Assembly (NCBI GenBank): GCA_964057225.1 | Contig: OZ059899.1 | Span: 19,290,501 to 19,354,500 of the forward strand | DNA length: 64,000 bases | Direction: 5' to 3' | DNA from: Auanema rhodensis | Taxonomy: Eukaryota > Nematoda > Chromadorea > Rhabditida > Rhabditidae | Notes under the pieces: model-generated | What the model was told of the DNA's origin: nothing | Database searches by the model: none | What the model saw: only the letters and a program-made list of their open reading frames with translations | Shown: piece after piece, positions 1 through 10,735 of the stretch | Layout of the letters: each line of letters begins with the position of its first letter | How positions within the stretch are numbered: position 1 is the first letter of the stretch | Made by a program: the position numbers and the translations under genes

Positions 1-14
1 TGATTTTGAAATTT

Positions 15-19
15 ACGTG
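15..19 (+). other. First ACGTG word of the monomer
   Basis: ACGTG at monomer position 15. It is the first of three copies per unit (15, 48, 80), separated by 33 and 32 bp, close to three helical turns. It recurs in nearly every unit; exceptions seen are the two units with TTTAAGTG at about 60201 and 61785. A protein ligand is not shown by the sequence. Confidence 0.7.
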
Positions 20-46
20 AACTTTAATTTATGCTAATTAAACGTA

Positions 47-60
47 CACGTGGTGTGCAC
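47..60. other. CACGTG palindrome followed by GTGCAC palindrome
   Basis: In the first unit, CACGTG (47-52) is followed after two bases by GTGCAC (55-60), two self-complementary hexamers. Position 47 becomes A (TAAACGTG) in a sub-family found only between about 38.7 and 56.4 kb. Position 53, between the palindromes, is G, A or T and is one of the best monomer-type markers. CACGTG is the E-box/G-box core bound by bHLH and bZIP proteins in many eukaryotes; binding here is speculation. Confidence 0.65.
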
Positions 61-76
61 TCATTATGTAACTCGC

Positions 77-86
77 TTCACGTGAA
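77..86. other. Perfect 10-bp palindrome TTCACGTGAA
   Basis: TTCACGTGAA is fully self-complementary and recurs at monomer positions 77-86. Its outer base at 85 is A, T or G in different monomer types (CGTGAAAG, CGTGTAAG, CGTGGAAG), so the arms are imperfect in many units while the CACGTG core is kept. Exceptions to the core that I noticed are at about 27710 (TTTACGTG), 52347 (TTCAAGTG) and 57451 (TTCACATG). It contains TCACGTG, which resembles the budding-yeast CDEI/Cbf1 motif, but that resemblance alone is weak. Confidence 0.7.
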
Positions 87-138
87 AGATAAAGAGATGC
101 GGTTTTCAAAATTAGATTCCCCATGTCCATATTAGTCT

Positions 139-152
139 AAAAACAATTTTTT
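139..152. other. A-run/T-run dyad (probable bent DNA)
   Basis: Each unit carries AAAAACAAATTTTT or a close form such as AAAAACAATTTTTT. The A5 and T5-6 runs are complementary around a 3-4 base centre. The tract is the least length-stable part of the monomer: two of the four 1-bp deletions and the only 1-bp insertion fall here. The following bases vary as TTATTG, TTACTG, TTTTTG or TCATTG and help define types. A-tracts of this kind usually bend DNA; that is general knowledge and was not measured. Confidence 0.7.
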
Positions 153-165
153 ATTGATATTGGTG

Positions 166-178
166 CATGGTAACCATG
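166..178. other. CATGGT-A-ACCATG dyad across the monomer junction
   Basis: The 13-bp sequence CATGGTAACCATG has six-base complementary arms around a single A. It spans the monomer boundary as numbered and recurs every 176 bp. Rare arm variants include ACCTTG (about 877 and 5101), GCATTGTAACC (about 1399 and 5623), CAAGG (about 11605, 14421 and 20933), GGTAAAC (about 14251, 20763 and 23226) and GTGTATGG (about 36067, 46977 and 50849). Several are shared between duplicated blocks and so serve as lineage tags. Confidence 0.75.
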
Positions 179-3100
179 ACTTTGAAATTTACGTGAACTT
201 TAATTTATGCTAATTAAACGTACACGTGGTGTGCACTCGGTATGTAACTCGCTTCACGTGAAAGATAAAGAGATGCGGTTTTCAAAATTAGATTCCCCAT
301 GTCCATATTAGTCTAAAAACAAATTTTTTTTGATATTGGTGCATGGTAACCATGATTTTGAAATTTACGTGAACTTTAATTTATGCTAATTAAATGTACA
401 CGTGGTGTGCACTCGGTATGTAACTCGCTTCACGTGAAAGATAAAGAGATGCGGTTTTCATAATTAGATTCCCCATTTCCATATTAGTCTAAAAACAAAT
501 TTTTATTGATATTGGTGCATGGTAACCATGACTTTGAAATTTACGTGAACTTTAATTTATGCTAATTAAACGTACACGTGGTGTGCACTCGGTATGTAAC
601 TCGCTTCACGTGTAAGATAAAGAGATGCGGTTTTCAAAATTAGATTCCCCATGTCCATATTAGTCTAAAAACAAATTTTTATTGATATTGGTGCATGGTA
701 ACCATGACTTTGAAATTTACGTGAACTTTAATTTATGCTAATTAAACGTACACGTGGTGTGCACTCGGTATGTAACTCGCTTCACGTGTAAGATAAAGAT
801 ATGCGGTTTTCAAAATTAGATTCCCCATGTCCATATTAGTCTAAAAACAAATTTTTATTGATATTGGTGCATGGTAACCTTGATTTTGAAATTTACGTGA
901 ACTTTAATTCATGTTAATTAAATGTACACGTGGTGTGCACTCGGTATGTAACTCGCTTCACGTGGAAGATAAAGAGATGCAGTTATCAAAATTAGATTCC
1001 CCATGTCCATATTAGTCTAAAAACAATTTTTTACTGATATTGGTGCATGGTAACCATGATTTTGAAATTTACGTGAACTTTAATTTATGCTAATTAAACG
1101 TACACGTGATGTGCACTTGGTATGTAACTCGCTTCACGTGAAAGATAAAGAGATGCGGTTTTTAAAATTAAATTCCCCATGTCCATATTAGTCTAAAAAC
1201 AATTTTTTACTGATATTGGTGCATGGTAACCATGATTTTGAAATTTACGTGAACTTTAATTTATGCTAATTAAACGTACACGTGGTGTGCACTCGGTATG
1301 TAACTCGCTTCACGTGAAAGATAAAGAGATGCGGTTTTCAAAATTAGATTCCCCATGTCCATATTAGTCTAAAAACAAATTTTTATTGATATTGGTGCAT
1401 TGTAACCATGACTTTGAAATTTACGTGAACTTTAATTTATGCTAATTAAACGTACACGTGGTGTGCACTCGGTATGTAACTCGCTTCACGTGAAAGATAA
1501 AGAGATGCGGTTTTCAAAATTAGATTCCCCATGTCTATATTAGTCTAAAAACAAATTTTTTTTGATATTGGTGCATGGTAACCATGATTTTGAAAATTAC
1601 GTGAACTTTAATTTATGCTAATTAAACGTACACGTGGTGTGCACTCGGTATGTAACTCGCTTCACGTGAAAGATAAAGAGATGCGGTTTTCAAAATTAGA
1701 TTCCCCATTTCCATATTAGTCTAAAAACAAATTTTTATTGATATTGGTGCATGGTAACCATGACTTTGAAATTTACGTGAACTTTAATTTATGCTAATTA
1801 AACGTACACGTGGTGTGCACTCGGTATGTAACTCGCTTCACGTGTAAGATAAAGAGATGCGGTTTTCAAAATTAGATTCCCCATGTCCATTTTAGTCTAA
1901 AAACAAATTTTTATTGATATTGGTGCATGGTAACCATGACTTTGAAATTTACGTGAACTTTAATTTATGCTAATTAAACGTACACGTGATGTGCACTTGG
2001 TATGTAACTCGCTTCACGTGAAAGATAAAGAGATGCGGTTTTTAAAATTAGATTCCCCATGTCCATATTAGTCTAAAAACAATTTTTTACTGATATTGGT
2101 GCATGGTAACCATGATTTTGAAATTTACGTGAACTTTAATTCATGTTAATTAAATGTACACGTGGTGTGCACTCGGTATGTAACTCGCTTCACGTGGAAG
2201 ATAAAGAGATGCAGTTATCAAAATTAGATTCCCCATGTCCATATTAGTCTAAAAACAATTTTTTACTGATATTGGTGCATGGTAACCATGATTTTGAAAT
2301 TTACGTGAACTTTAATTTATGCTAATTAAACGTACACGTGATGTGCACTTGGTATGTAACTCGCTTCACGTGAAAGATAAAGAGATGCGGTTTTTAAAAT
2401 TAGATTCCCCATGTCCATATTAGTCTAAAAACAATTTTTTACTGATATTGGTGCATGGTAACCATGTTTTTGAAATTTACGTGAACTTTAATTTATGCTA
2501 ATTAAACGTACACGTGGTGTGCACTTGGTATGTAACTCGCTTCACGTGAAAGATAAAGAGATGCGGTTTTCAAAATCAGATTCCCCATGTCCATATTAGT
2601 CTAAAAACAAATTTTTATTGATATTGGTGCATGGTAACCATGACTTTGAAATTTACGTGAACTTTAATTTATGCTAATTAAACGTACACGTGGTGTGCAC
2701 TCGGTATGTAACTCGCTTCACGTGAAAGATAAAGAGATGCGGTTTTCAAAATTAGATTCCCCATGTCTATATTAGTCTAAAAACAAATTTTTTTTGATAT
2801 TGGTGCATGGTAACCATGATTTTGAAAATTACGTGAACTTTAATTTATGCTAATTAAACGTACACGTGGTGTGCACTCGGTATGTAACTCGCTTCACGTG
2901 AAAGATAAAGAGATGCGGTTTTCAAAATTAGATTCCCCATTTCCATATTAGTCTAAAAACAAATTTTTATTGATATTGGTGCATGGTAACCATGACTTTG
3001 AAATTTACGTGAACTTTAATTTATGCTAATTAAACGTACACGTGGTGTGCACTCGGTATGTAACTCGCTTCACGTGTAAGATAAAGAGATGCGGTTTTCA

Positions 3101-3696
3101 AAATTAGATTCCCCATGTCCATTTTAGTCTAAAAACAAATTTTTATTGATATTGGTGCATGGTAACCATGACTTTGAAATTTACGTGAACTTTAATTTAT
3201 GCTAATTAAACGTACACGTGGTGTGCACTCGGTATGTAACTCGCTTCACGTGTAAGATAAAGAGATGCGGTTTTCAAAATTAGATTCCCCATGTCCATTT
3301 TAGTCTAAAAACAAATTTTTATTGATATTGGTGCATGGTAACCATGACTTTGAAATTTACGTGAACTTTAATTTATGCTAATTAAACGTACACGTGGTGT
3401 GCACTCGGTATGTAACTCGCTTCACGTGGAAGATAAAGAGATGCAGTTATCAAAATTAGATTCCCCATGTCCATATTAGTCTAAAAACAATTTTTTACTG
3501 ATATTGGTGCATGGTAACCATGATTTTGAAATTTACGTGAACTTTAATTTATGCTAATTAAACGTACACGTGGTGTGCACTCGGTATGTAACTCGCTTCA
3601 CGTGAAAGATAAAGAGATGCGGTTTTCAAAATTAGATTCCCCATGTCTATATTAGTCTAAAAACAAATTTTTTTTGATATTGGTGCATGGTAACCA

Positions 3697-4224
3697 TGAT
3701 TTTGAAAATTACGTGAACTTTAATTTATGCTAATTAAATGTACACGTGGTGTGCACTCGGTATGTAACTCGCTTCACGTGAAAGTAAAAGAGATGCGGTT
3801 TTCAAAATTAGATTCCCCATGTCCACATTAGTCTAAAAACAAATTTTTATTGATATTGGTGCATGGTAACCATGACTTTGAATTTTACGTGAACTTTAAT
3901 TTATGCTAATTAAACGTACACGTGGTGTGCACTCGGTATGTAACTCGCTTCACGTGAAAGAAAAAGAGATGCGGTTTTCAAAATTAGATTCCCCATGTCC
4001 ATATTAGTCTAAAAACAAATTTTTATTGATATTGGTGCATGGTAACCATGACTTTGAAATTTACGTGAACTTTAATTTATGCTACATAAATGTACACGTG
4101 ATGTGCACTTGGTATGTAACTCGCTTCACGTGAAAGATAAAAAGATGCAGTTTTTAAAATTAGATTCCCCATGTCCATATTAGTCTAAAAACAATTTTTT
4201 ACTGATATTGGTGCATGGTAACCA
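3697..4224 (+). repeat. Three-monomer cassette with AAAGTAAAAG tag, copy 1
   Basis: Three consecutive unusual units: GAAAATT with AAAGTAAAAG; GAATTTT with AAAGAAAAAG; and GCTACATAAATG with GTGATG, AAAAAG and CAGTTTTTA. The same three units in the same order occur at 9153-9680, 31 monomers (5,456 bp) away. The GTAAAAG tag also appears once at about 33174, where a related cassette was reused in the mosaic zone. Confidence 0.88.
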
Positions 4225-7200
4225 TGATTTTGAAATTTACGTGAACTTTAATTTATGCTAATTAAACGTACACGTGGTGTGCACTCATTATGTAACTCGC
4301 TTCACGTGAAAGATAAAGAGATGCGGTTTTCAAAATTAGATTCCCCATGTCCATATTAGTCTAAAAACAATTTTTTATTGATATTGGTGCATGGTAACCA
4401 TGACTTTGAAATTTACGTGAACTTTAATTTATGCTAATTAAACGTACACGTGGTGTGCACTCGGTATGTAACTCGCTTCACGTGAAAGATAAAGAGATGC
4501 GGTTTTCAAAATTAGATTCCCCATGTCCATATTAGTCTAAAAACAAATTTTTTTTGATATTGGTGCATGGTAACCATGATTTTGAAATTTACGTGAACTT
4601 TAATTTATGCTAATTAAATGTACACGTGGTGTGCACTCGGTATGTAACTCGCTTCACGTGAAAGATAAAGAGATGCGGTTTTCATAATTAGATTCCCCAT
4701 TTCCATATTAGTCTAAAAACAAATTTTTATTGATATTGGTGCATGGTAACCATGACTTTGAAATTTACGTGAACTTTAATTTATGCTAATTAAACGTACA
4801 CGTGGTGTGCACTCGGTATGTAACTCGCTTCACGTGTAAGATAAAGAGATGCGGTTTTCAAAATTAGATTCCCCATGTCCATATTAGTCTAAAAACAAAT
4901 TTTTATTGATATTGGTGCATGGTAACCATGACTTTGAAATTTACGTGAACTTTAATTTATGCTAATTAAACGTACACGTGGTGTGCACTCGGTATGTAAC
5001 TCGCTTCACGTGTAAGATAAAGATATGCGGTTTTCAAAATTAGATTCCCCATGTCCATATTAGTCTAAAAACAAATTTTTATTGATATTGGTGCATGGTA
5101 ACCTTGATTTTGAAATTTACGTGAACTTTAATTCATGTTAATTAAATGTACACGTGGTGTGCACTCGGTATGTAACTCGCTTCACGTGGAAGATAAAGAG
5201 ATGCAGTTATCAAAATTAGATTCCCCATGTCCATATTAGTCTAAAAACAATTTTTTACTGATATTGGTGCATGGTAACCATGATTTTGAAATTTACGTGA
5301 ACTTTAATTTATGCTAATTAAACGTACACGTGATGTGCACTTGGTATGTAACTCGCTTCACGTGAAAGATAAAGAGATGCGGTTTTTAAAATTAAATTCC
5401 CCATGTCCATATTAGTCTAAAAACAATTTTTTACTGATATTGGTGCATGGTAACCATGATTTTGAAATTTACGTGAACTTTAATTTATGCTAATTAAACG
5501 TACACGTGGTGTGCACTCGGTATGTAACTCGCTTCACGTGAAAGATAAAGAGATGCGGTTTTCAAAATTAGATTCCCCATGTCCATATTAGTCTAAAAAC
5601 AAATTTTTATTGATATTGGTGCATTGTAACCATGACTTTGAAATTTACGTGAACTTTAATTTATGCTAATTAAACGTACACGTGGTGTGCACTCGGTATG
5701 TAACTCGCTTCACGTGAAAGATAAAGAGATGCGGTTTTCAAAATTAGATTCCCCATGTCTATATTAGTCTAAAAACAAATTTTTTTTGATATTGGTGCAT
5801 GGTAACCATGATTTTGAAAATTACGTGAACTTTAATTTATGCTAATTAAACGTACACGTGGTGTGCACTCGGTATGTAACTCGCTTCACGTGAAAGATAA
5901 AGAGATGCGGTTTTCAAAATTAGATTCCCCATTTCCATATTAGTCTAAAAACAAATTTTTATTGATATTGGTGCATGGTAACCATGACTTTGAAATTTAC
6001 GTGAACTTTAATTTATGCTAATTAAACGTACACGTGGTGTGCACTCGGTATGTAACTCGCTTCACGTGTAAGATAAAGAGATGCGGTTTTCAAAATTAGA
6101 TTCCCCATGTCCATTTTAGTCTAAAAACAAATTTTTATTGATATTGGTGCATGGTAACCATGACTTTGAAATTTACGTGAACTTTAATTTATGCTAATTA
6201 AACGTACACGTGATGTGCACTTGGTATGTAACTCGCTTCACGTGAAAGATAAAGAGATGCGGTTTTTAAAATTAGATTCCCCATGTCCATATTAGTCTAA
6301 AAACAATTTTTTACTGATATTGGTGCATGGTAACCATGATTTTGAAATTTACGTGAACTTTAATTCATGTTAATTAAATGTACACGTGGTGTGCACTCGG
6401 TATGTAACTCGCTTCACGTGGAAGATAAAGAGATGCAGTTATCAAAATTAGATTCCCCATGTCCATATTAGTCTAAAAACAATTTTTTACTGATATTGGT
6501 GCATGGTAACCATGATTTTGAAATTTACGTGAACTTTAATTTATGCTAATTAAACGTACACGTGATGTGCACTTGGTATGTAACTCGCTTCACGTGAAAG
6601 ATAAAGAGATGCGGTTTTTAAAATTAGATTCCCCATGTCCATATTAGTCTAAAAACAATTTTTTACTGATATTGGTGCATGGTAACCATGTTTTTGAAAT
6701 TTACGTGAACTTTAATTTATGCTAATTAAACGTACACGTGGTGTGCACTTGGTATGTAACTCGCTTCACGTGAAAGATAAAGAGATGCGGTTTTCAAAAT
6801 CAGATTCCCCATGTCCATATTAGTCTAAAAACAAATTTTTATTGATATTGGTGCATGGTAACCATGACTTTGAAATTTACGTGAACTTTAATTTATGCTA
6901 ATTAAACGTACACGTGGTGTGCACTCGGTATGTAACTCGCTTCACGTGAAAGATAAAGAGATGCGGTTTTCAAAATTAGATTCCCCATGTCTATATTAGT
7001 CTAAAAACAAATTTTTTTTGATATTGGTGCATGGTAACCATGATTTTGAAAATTACGTGAACTTTAATTTATGCTAATTAAACGTACACGTGGTGTGCAC
7101 TCGGTATGTAACTCGCTTCACGTGAAAGATAAAGAGATGCGGTTTTCAAAATTAGATTCCCCATTTCCATATTAGTCTAAAAACAAATTTTTATTGATAT

Positions 7201-7474
7201 TGGTGCATGGTAACCATGACTTTGAAATTTACGTGAACTTTAATTTATGCTAATTAAACGTACACGTGGTGTGCACTCGGTATGTAACTCGCTTCACGTG
7301 TAAGATAAAGAGATGCGGTTTTCAAAATTAGATTCCCCATGTCCATTTTAGTCTAAAAACAAATTTTTATTGATATTGGTGCATGGTAACCATGACTTTG
7401 AAATTTACGTGAACTTTAATTTATGCTAATTAAACGTACACGTGGTGTGCACTCGGTATGTAACTCGCTTCACG
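4225..7474 (+). repeat. Higher-order repeat block A, copy 2
   Basis: Second copy of the 1-3250 block with the same rare tags: TCATTA at 4285, ACCTTG at 5101, GCATTG at 5622, ATGTTTTTG at 6688 and AAAATCAG at 6797. Sequence beyond its right end instead matches 3417 onward at an offset of 23 monomers (4,048 bp), so the right junction is an exchange one monomer out of register with the first copy. Confidence 0.92.
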
Positions 7475-7568
7475 TGGAAGATAAAGAGATGCAGTTATCA
7501 AAATTAGATTCCCCATGTCCATATTAGTCTAAAAACAATTTTTTACTGATATTGGTGCATGGTAACCA

Positions 7569-7744
7569 TGATTTTGAAATTTACGTGAACTTTAATTTAT
7601 GCTAATTAAACGTACACGTGATGTGCACTTGGTATGTAACTCGCTTCACGTGGAAGATAAAGAGATGCAGTTATCAAAATTAGATTCCCCATGTCCATAT
7701 TAGTCTAAAAACAATTTTTTACTGATATTGGTGCATGGTAACCA
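7569..7744 (+). repeat. Hybrid monomer at a recombination junction
   Basis: The left part (positions 53-62: GTGATG, CTTGG) belongs to the type normally continuing with GAAAG and TTTTTA. The right part (85-105: GTGGAAG, CAGTTATC) belongs to the ATTCATGTTAATT type. The switch lies between about 7630 and 7653. The simplest reading is an in-register unequal exchange between neighbouring types. Confidence 0.75.
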
Positions 7745-7920
7745 TGATTTTGAAATTTACGTGAACTTTAATTTATGCTAATTAAACGTACACGTGATGT
7801 GCACTTGGTATGTAACTCGCTTCACGTGAAAGATAAAGAGATGCGGTTTTTAAAATTAGATTCCCCATGTCTATATTAGTCTAAAAACAAATTTTTTTTG
7901 ATATTGGTGCATGGTAACCA
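7745..7920 (+). repeat. Hybrid monomer GTGATG/TTTTTA joined to GTCTAT
   Basis: The first two thirds (GTGATG, CTTGG, TTTTTAAAATTAG) are of the common GTGATG type, but the last third carries GTCTATATT and the TTTTTTTTG tail of a different type. The switch falls between about 7851 and 7872 and marks the left edge of the third block A copy. Confidence 0.75.
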
Positions 7921-9152
7921 TGATTTTGAAAATTACGTGAACTTTAATTTATGCTAATTAAACGTACACGTGGTGTGCACTCGGTATGTAACTCGCTTCA
8001 CGTGAAAGATAAAGAGATGCGGTTTTCAAAATTAGATTCCCCATTTCCATATTAGTCTAAAAACAAATTTTTATTGATATTGGTGCATGGTAACCATGAC
8101 TTTGAAATTTACGTGAACTTTAATTTATGCTAATTAAACGTACACGTGGTGTGCACTCGGTATGTAACTCGCTTCACGTGTAAGATAAAGAGATGCGGTT
8201 TTCAAAATTAGATTCCCCATGTCCATTTTAGTCTAAAAACAAATTTTTATTGATATTGGTGCATGGTAACCATGACTTTGAAATTTACGTGAACTTTAAT
8301 TTATGCTAATTAAACGTACACGTGATGTGCACTTGGTATGTAACTCGCTTCACGTGAAAGATAAAGAGATGCGGTTTTTAAAATTAGATTCCCCATGTCC
8401 ATATTAGTCTAAAAACAATTTTTTACTGATATTGGTGCATGGTAACCATGATTTTGAAATTTACGTGAACTTTAATTCATGTTAATTAAATGTACACGTG
8501 GTGTGCACTCGGTATGTAACTCGCTTCACGTGGAAGATAAAGAGATGCAGTTATCAAAATTAGATTCCCCATGTCCATATTAGTCTAAAAACAATTTTTT
8601 ACTGATATTGGTGCATGGTAACCATGATTTTGAAATTTACGTGAACTTTAATTTATGCTAATTAAACGTACACGTGATGTGCACTTGGTATGTAACTCGC
8701 TTCACGTGAAAGATAAAGAGATGCGGTTTTTAAAATTAGATTCCCCATGTCCATATTAGTCTAAAAACAATTTTTTACTGATATTGATGCATGGTAACCA
8801 TGATTTTGAAATTTACGTGAACTTTAATTTATGCTAATTAAACGTACACGTGGTGTGCACTTGGTATGTAACTCGCTTCACGTGAAAGATAAAGAGATGC
8901 GGTTTTCAAAATTAGATTCCCCATGTCCATATTAGTCTAAAAACAAATTTTTATTGATATTGGTGCATGGTAACCATGACTTTGAAATTTACGTGAACTT
9001 TAATTTATGCTAATTAAACGTACACGTGGTGTGCACTCGGTATGTAACTCGCTTCACGTGAAAGATAAAGAGATGCGGTTTTCAAAATTAGATTCCCCAT
9101 GTCTATATTAGTCTAAAAACAAATTTTTTTTGATATTGGTGCATGGTAACCA
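7870..9152 (+). repeat. Partial third copy of block A
   Basis: The monomer order GTCTAT, GAAAATT with CATTTCC, GTGTAAG with CCATTTTAG, GTGATG, ATTCATGTTAATT, GTGATG and then a TTGG unit matches 1534-2816 (offset 36 monomers, 6,336 bp) and 5758-7040 (offset 12 monomers, 2,112 bp). It lacks the ATGTTTTTG tag of the first two copies (8801 reads ATGATTTTG), so it either predates that mutation or was corrected. Its left edge lies within the hybrid monomer at 7745-7920. Confidence 0.85.
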
Positions 9153-9680
9153 TGATTTTGAAAATTACGTGAACTTTAATTTATGCTAATTAAATGTACA
9201 CGTGGTGTGCACTCGGTATGTAACTCGCTTCACGTGAAAGTAAAAGAGATGCGGTTTTCAAAATTAGATTCCCCATGTCCATATTAGTCTAAAAACAAAT
9301 TTTTATTGATATTGGTGCATGGTAACCATGACTTTGAATTTTACGTGAACTTTAATTTATGCTAATTAAACGTACACGTGGTGTGCACTCGGTATGTAAC
9401 TCGCTTCACGTGAAAGAAAAAGAGATGCGGTTTTCAAAATTAGATTCCCCATGTCCATATTAGTCTAAAAACAAATTTTTATTGATATTGGTGCATGGTT
9501 ACCATGACTTTGAAATTTACGTGAACTTTAATTTATGCTACATAAATGTACACGTGATGTGCACTTGGTATGTAACTCGCTTCACGTGAAAGATAAAAAG
9601 ATGCAGTTTTTAAAATTAGATTCCCCATGTCCATATTAGTCTAAAAACAATTTTTTACTGATATTGGTGCATGGTAACCA
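9153..9680 (+). repeat. Three-monomer cassette with AAAGTAAAAG tag, copy 2
   Basis: Second copy of the 3697-4224 cassette with AAAGTAAAAG (9237), GAATTTT with AAAGAAAAAG, then GCTACATAAATG. One private change was seen, GGTTACC at about 9498. It is followed directly by a unit starting TAACTTTG with GCTTATT, which opens the next zone. Confidence 0.88.
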
Positions 9681-10208
9681 TAACTTTGAAATTTACGTGA
9701 ACTTTAATTTATGCTTATTAAACGTACACGTGGTGTGCACTCGGTATGTAACTCGCTTCACGTGAAAGATAAAGAGATGCAGTTATCAAAATTAGATTCC
9801 CCATGTCCATATTAGTCTAAAAACAAATTTTTATTGATATTGGTGCATGGTAACCATGACTTTGAATTTTACGTGAACTTTAATTTATGCTAATTAAACG
9901 TACACGTGGTGTGCACTCGGTATGTAACTCGCTTCACGTGAAAGATAAAGAGATGCGGTTTTCAAAATTAGATTCCCCATGTCCATATTAGTCTAAAAAC
10001 AAATTTTTATTGATATTGGTGCATGGTAACCATGACTTTGAAATTTACGTGAACTTTAATTTATGCTAATTAAACGTACACGTGGTGTGCACTCGGTATG
10101 TAACTCGCTTCACGTGTAAGATAAAGAGATGCGGTTTTCAAAATTAGATTCCCCATGTCCATATTAGTCTAAAAACAAATTTTTATTGATATTGGTGCAT
10201 GGTAACCA
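9505..10208 (+). repeat. Four-monomer cassette, copy 1
   Basis: Order of units: GCTACATAAATG; TAACTTTG with GCTTATT and CAGTTATC; GAATTTT; GTGTAAG. The same four-unit order is at 10736-11439, offset 1,231 bp (7 monomers minus the 1-bp deletion at about 10712). A related order, with TGCAATCGG in the TAACTTTG unit, returns at 30272 and 31152. Confidence 0.85.
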
Positions 10209-10560
10209 TGACTTTGAAATTTACGTGAACTTTAATTTATGCTAATTAAATGTACACGTGGTGTGCACTCGGTATGTAACTCGCTTCACGTGAAAGATAA
10301 AGAGATGCAGTTATCAAAATTAGATTCACCATGTCCATATTAGTCTAAAAACAATTTTTTACTGATATTGGTGCATGGTAACCATAACTTTGAAATTTAC
10401 GTGAACTTTAATTTATGCTAATTAAACGTACACGTGGTGTGCACTCGGTATGTAACTCGCTTCACGTGAAAGATAAAGAGATGCGGTTTTCAAAATTAGA
10501 TTCCCCATGTCCATATTAGTCTAAAAACAAATTTTTATTGATATTGGTGCATGGTAACCA

Positions 10561-10735
10561 TGACTTTGAAATTTACGTGAACTTTAATTTATGCTAATTA
10601 AACGTACACGTGTTGTGCACTTGGTATGTAACTCGCTTCACGTGAAAGATAAAGAGATGCGGTTTTTAAAATTAGATTCCCCATGTCCATATTAGTCTAA
10701 AAACAATTTTTATTGATATTGGTGCATGGTAACCA
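10561..10735 (+). repeat. 175-bp monomer (1-bp deletion in the T-run)
   Basis: The A-run/T-run reads AAAAACAATTTTTATTG, one T shorter than the related form, so the next unit starts at 10736 instead of 10737. First of four 1-bp deletions in the window. Confidence 0.9.

Larger units (their letters stand above)
1..176 (+). repeat. Reference monomer (first unit, defines phase)
   Basis: First complete unit, used here for numbering. The phase is arbitrary. Compared with the array consensus it has TGAT instead of TGAC at the start and the rare TCATTA at 61-66, where most units read TCGGTA. The main variable positions along the unit are 4 (C/T), 11-12 (A/T/G and T/A), 30 and 34 (C/T), 36-38, 43 (C/T, CpG), 47 (C/A), 53 (G/A/T), 60-62 (62 is a C/T CpG site), 85 (A/T/G), 94 and 96, 101 (G/A, CpG), 105 (T/A/C), 107 (C/T), 108 (A/G), 120-121, 125 (G/T), 128 (C/T), 147 and 152-154. 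Combinations of these define the monomer types used in the other entries. The strand sign is only the numbering direction. Confidence 0.97.
1..3250 (+). repeat. Higher-order repeat block A, copy 1 (24-monomer offset)
   Basis: About 18.5 monomers that reappear at 4225-7474, exactly 4,224 bp (24 x 176) downstream. Shared rare tags fix the alignment: TCATTA (61), TTTTCATAATT (about 457), ACCTTG (877), TTAAATTCCCC (about 1169), GCATTG (1398), ATGTTTTTG (2464) and AAAATCAG (2573). I found no difference at the diagnostic positions I compared. The left end is cut by the window, so the unit may be longer. The match ends at monomer position 85 of the unit starting at 3169, where copy 1 reads GTGTAAG and copy 2 reads GTGGAAG. 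Confidence 0.93.

Noticed and set aside
77-86. Budding-yeast-type CDEI element of a point centromere
   Set aside because: TCACGTG resembles CDEI, but there is no CDEII/CDEIII arrangement, and a 64-kb satellite array is not a point centromere. Kept only as a CACGTG-type motif.
101-117. CENP-B box
   Set aside because: The required TTCG...A..CGGG core is absent from the consensus. The TTCGAAATTAG variants have TTCG but no CGGG at the right distance.
1-7474. Assembly artefact as the explanation for the 24-monomer duplication
   Set aside because: Not excluded, but nested duplications with hybrid joints and private substitutions in each copy elsewhere in the array are typical of real satellite evolution. 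Read coverage would decide.
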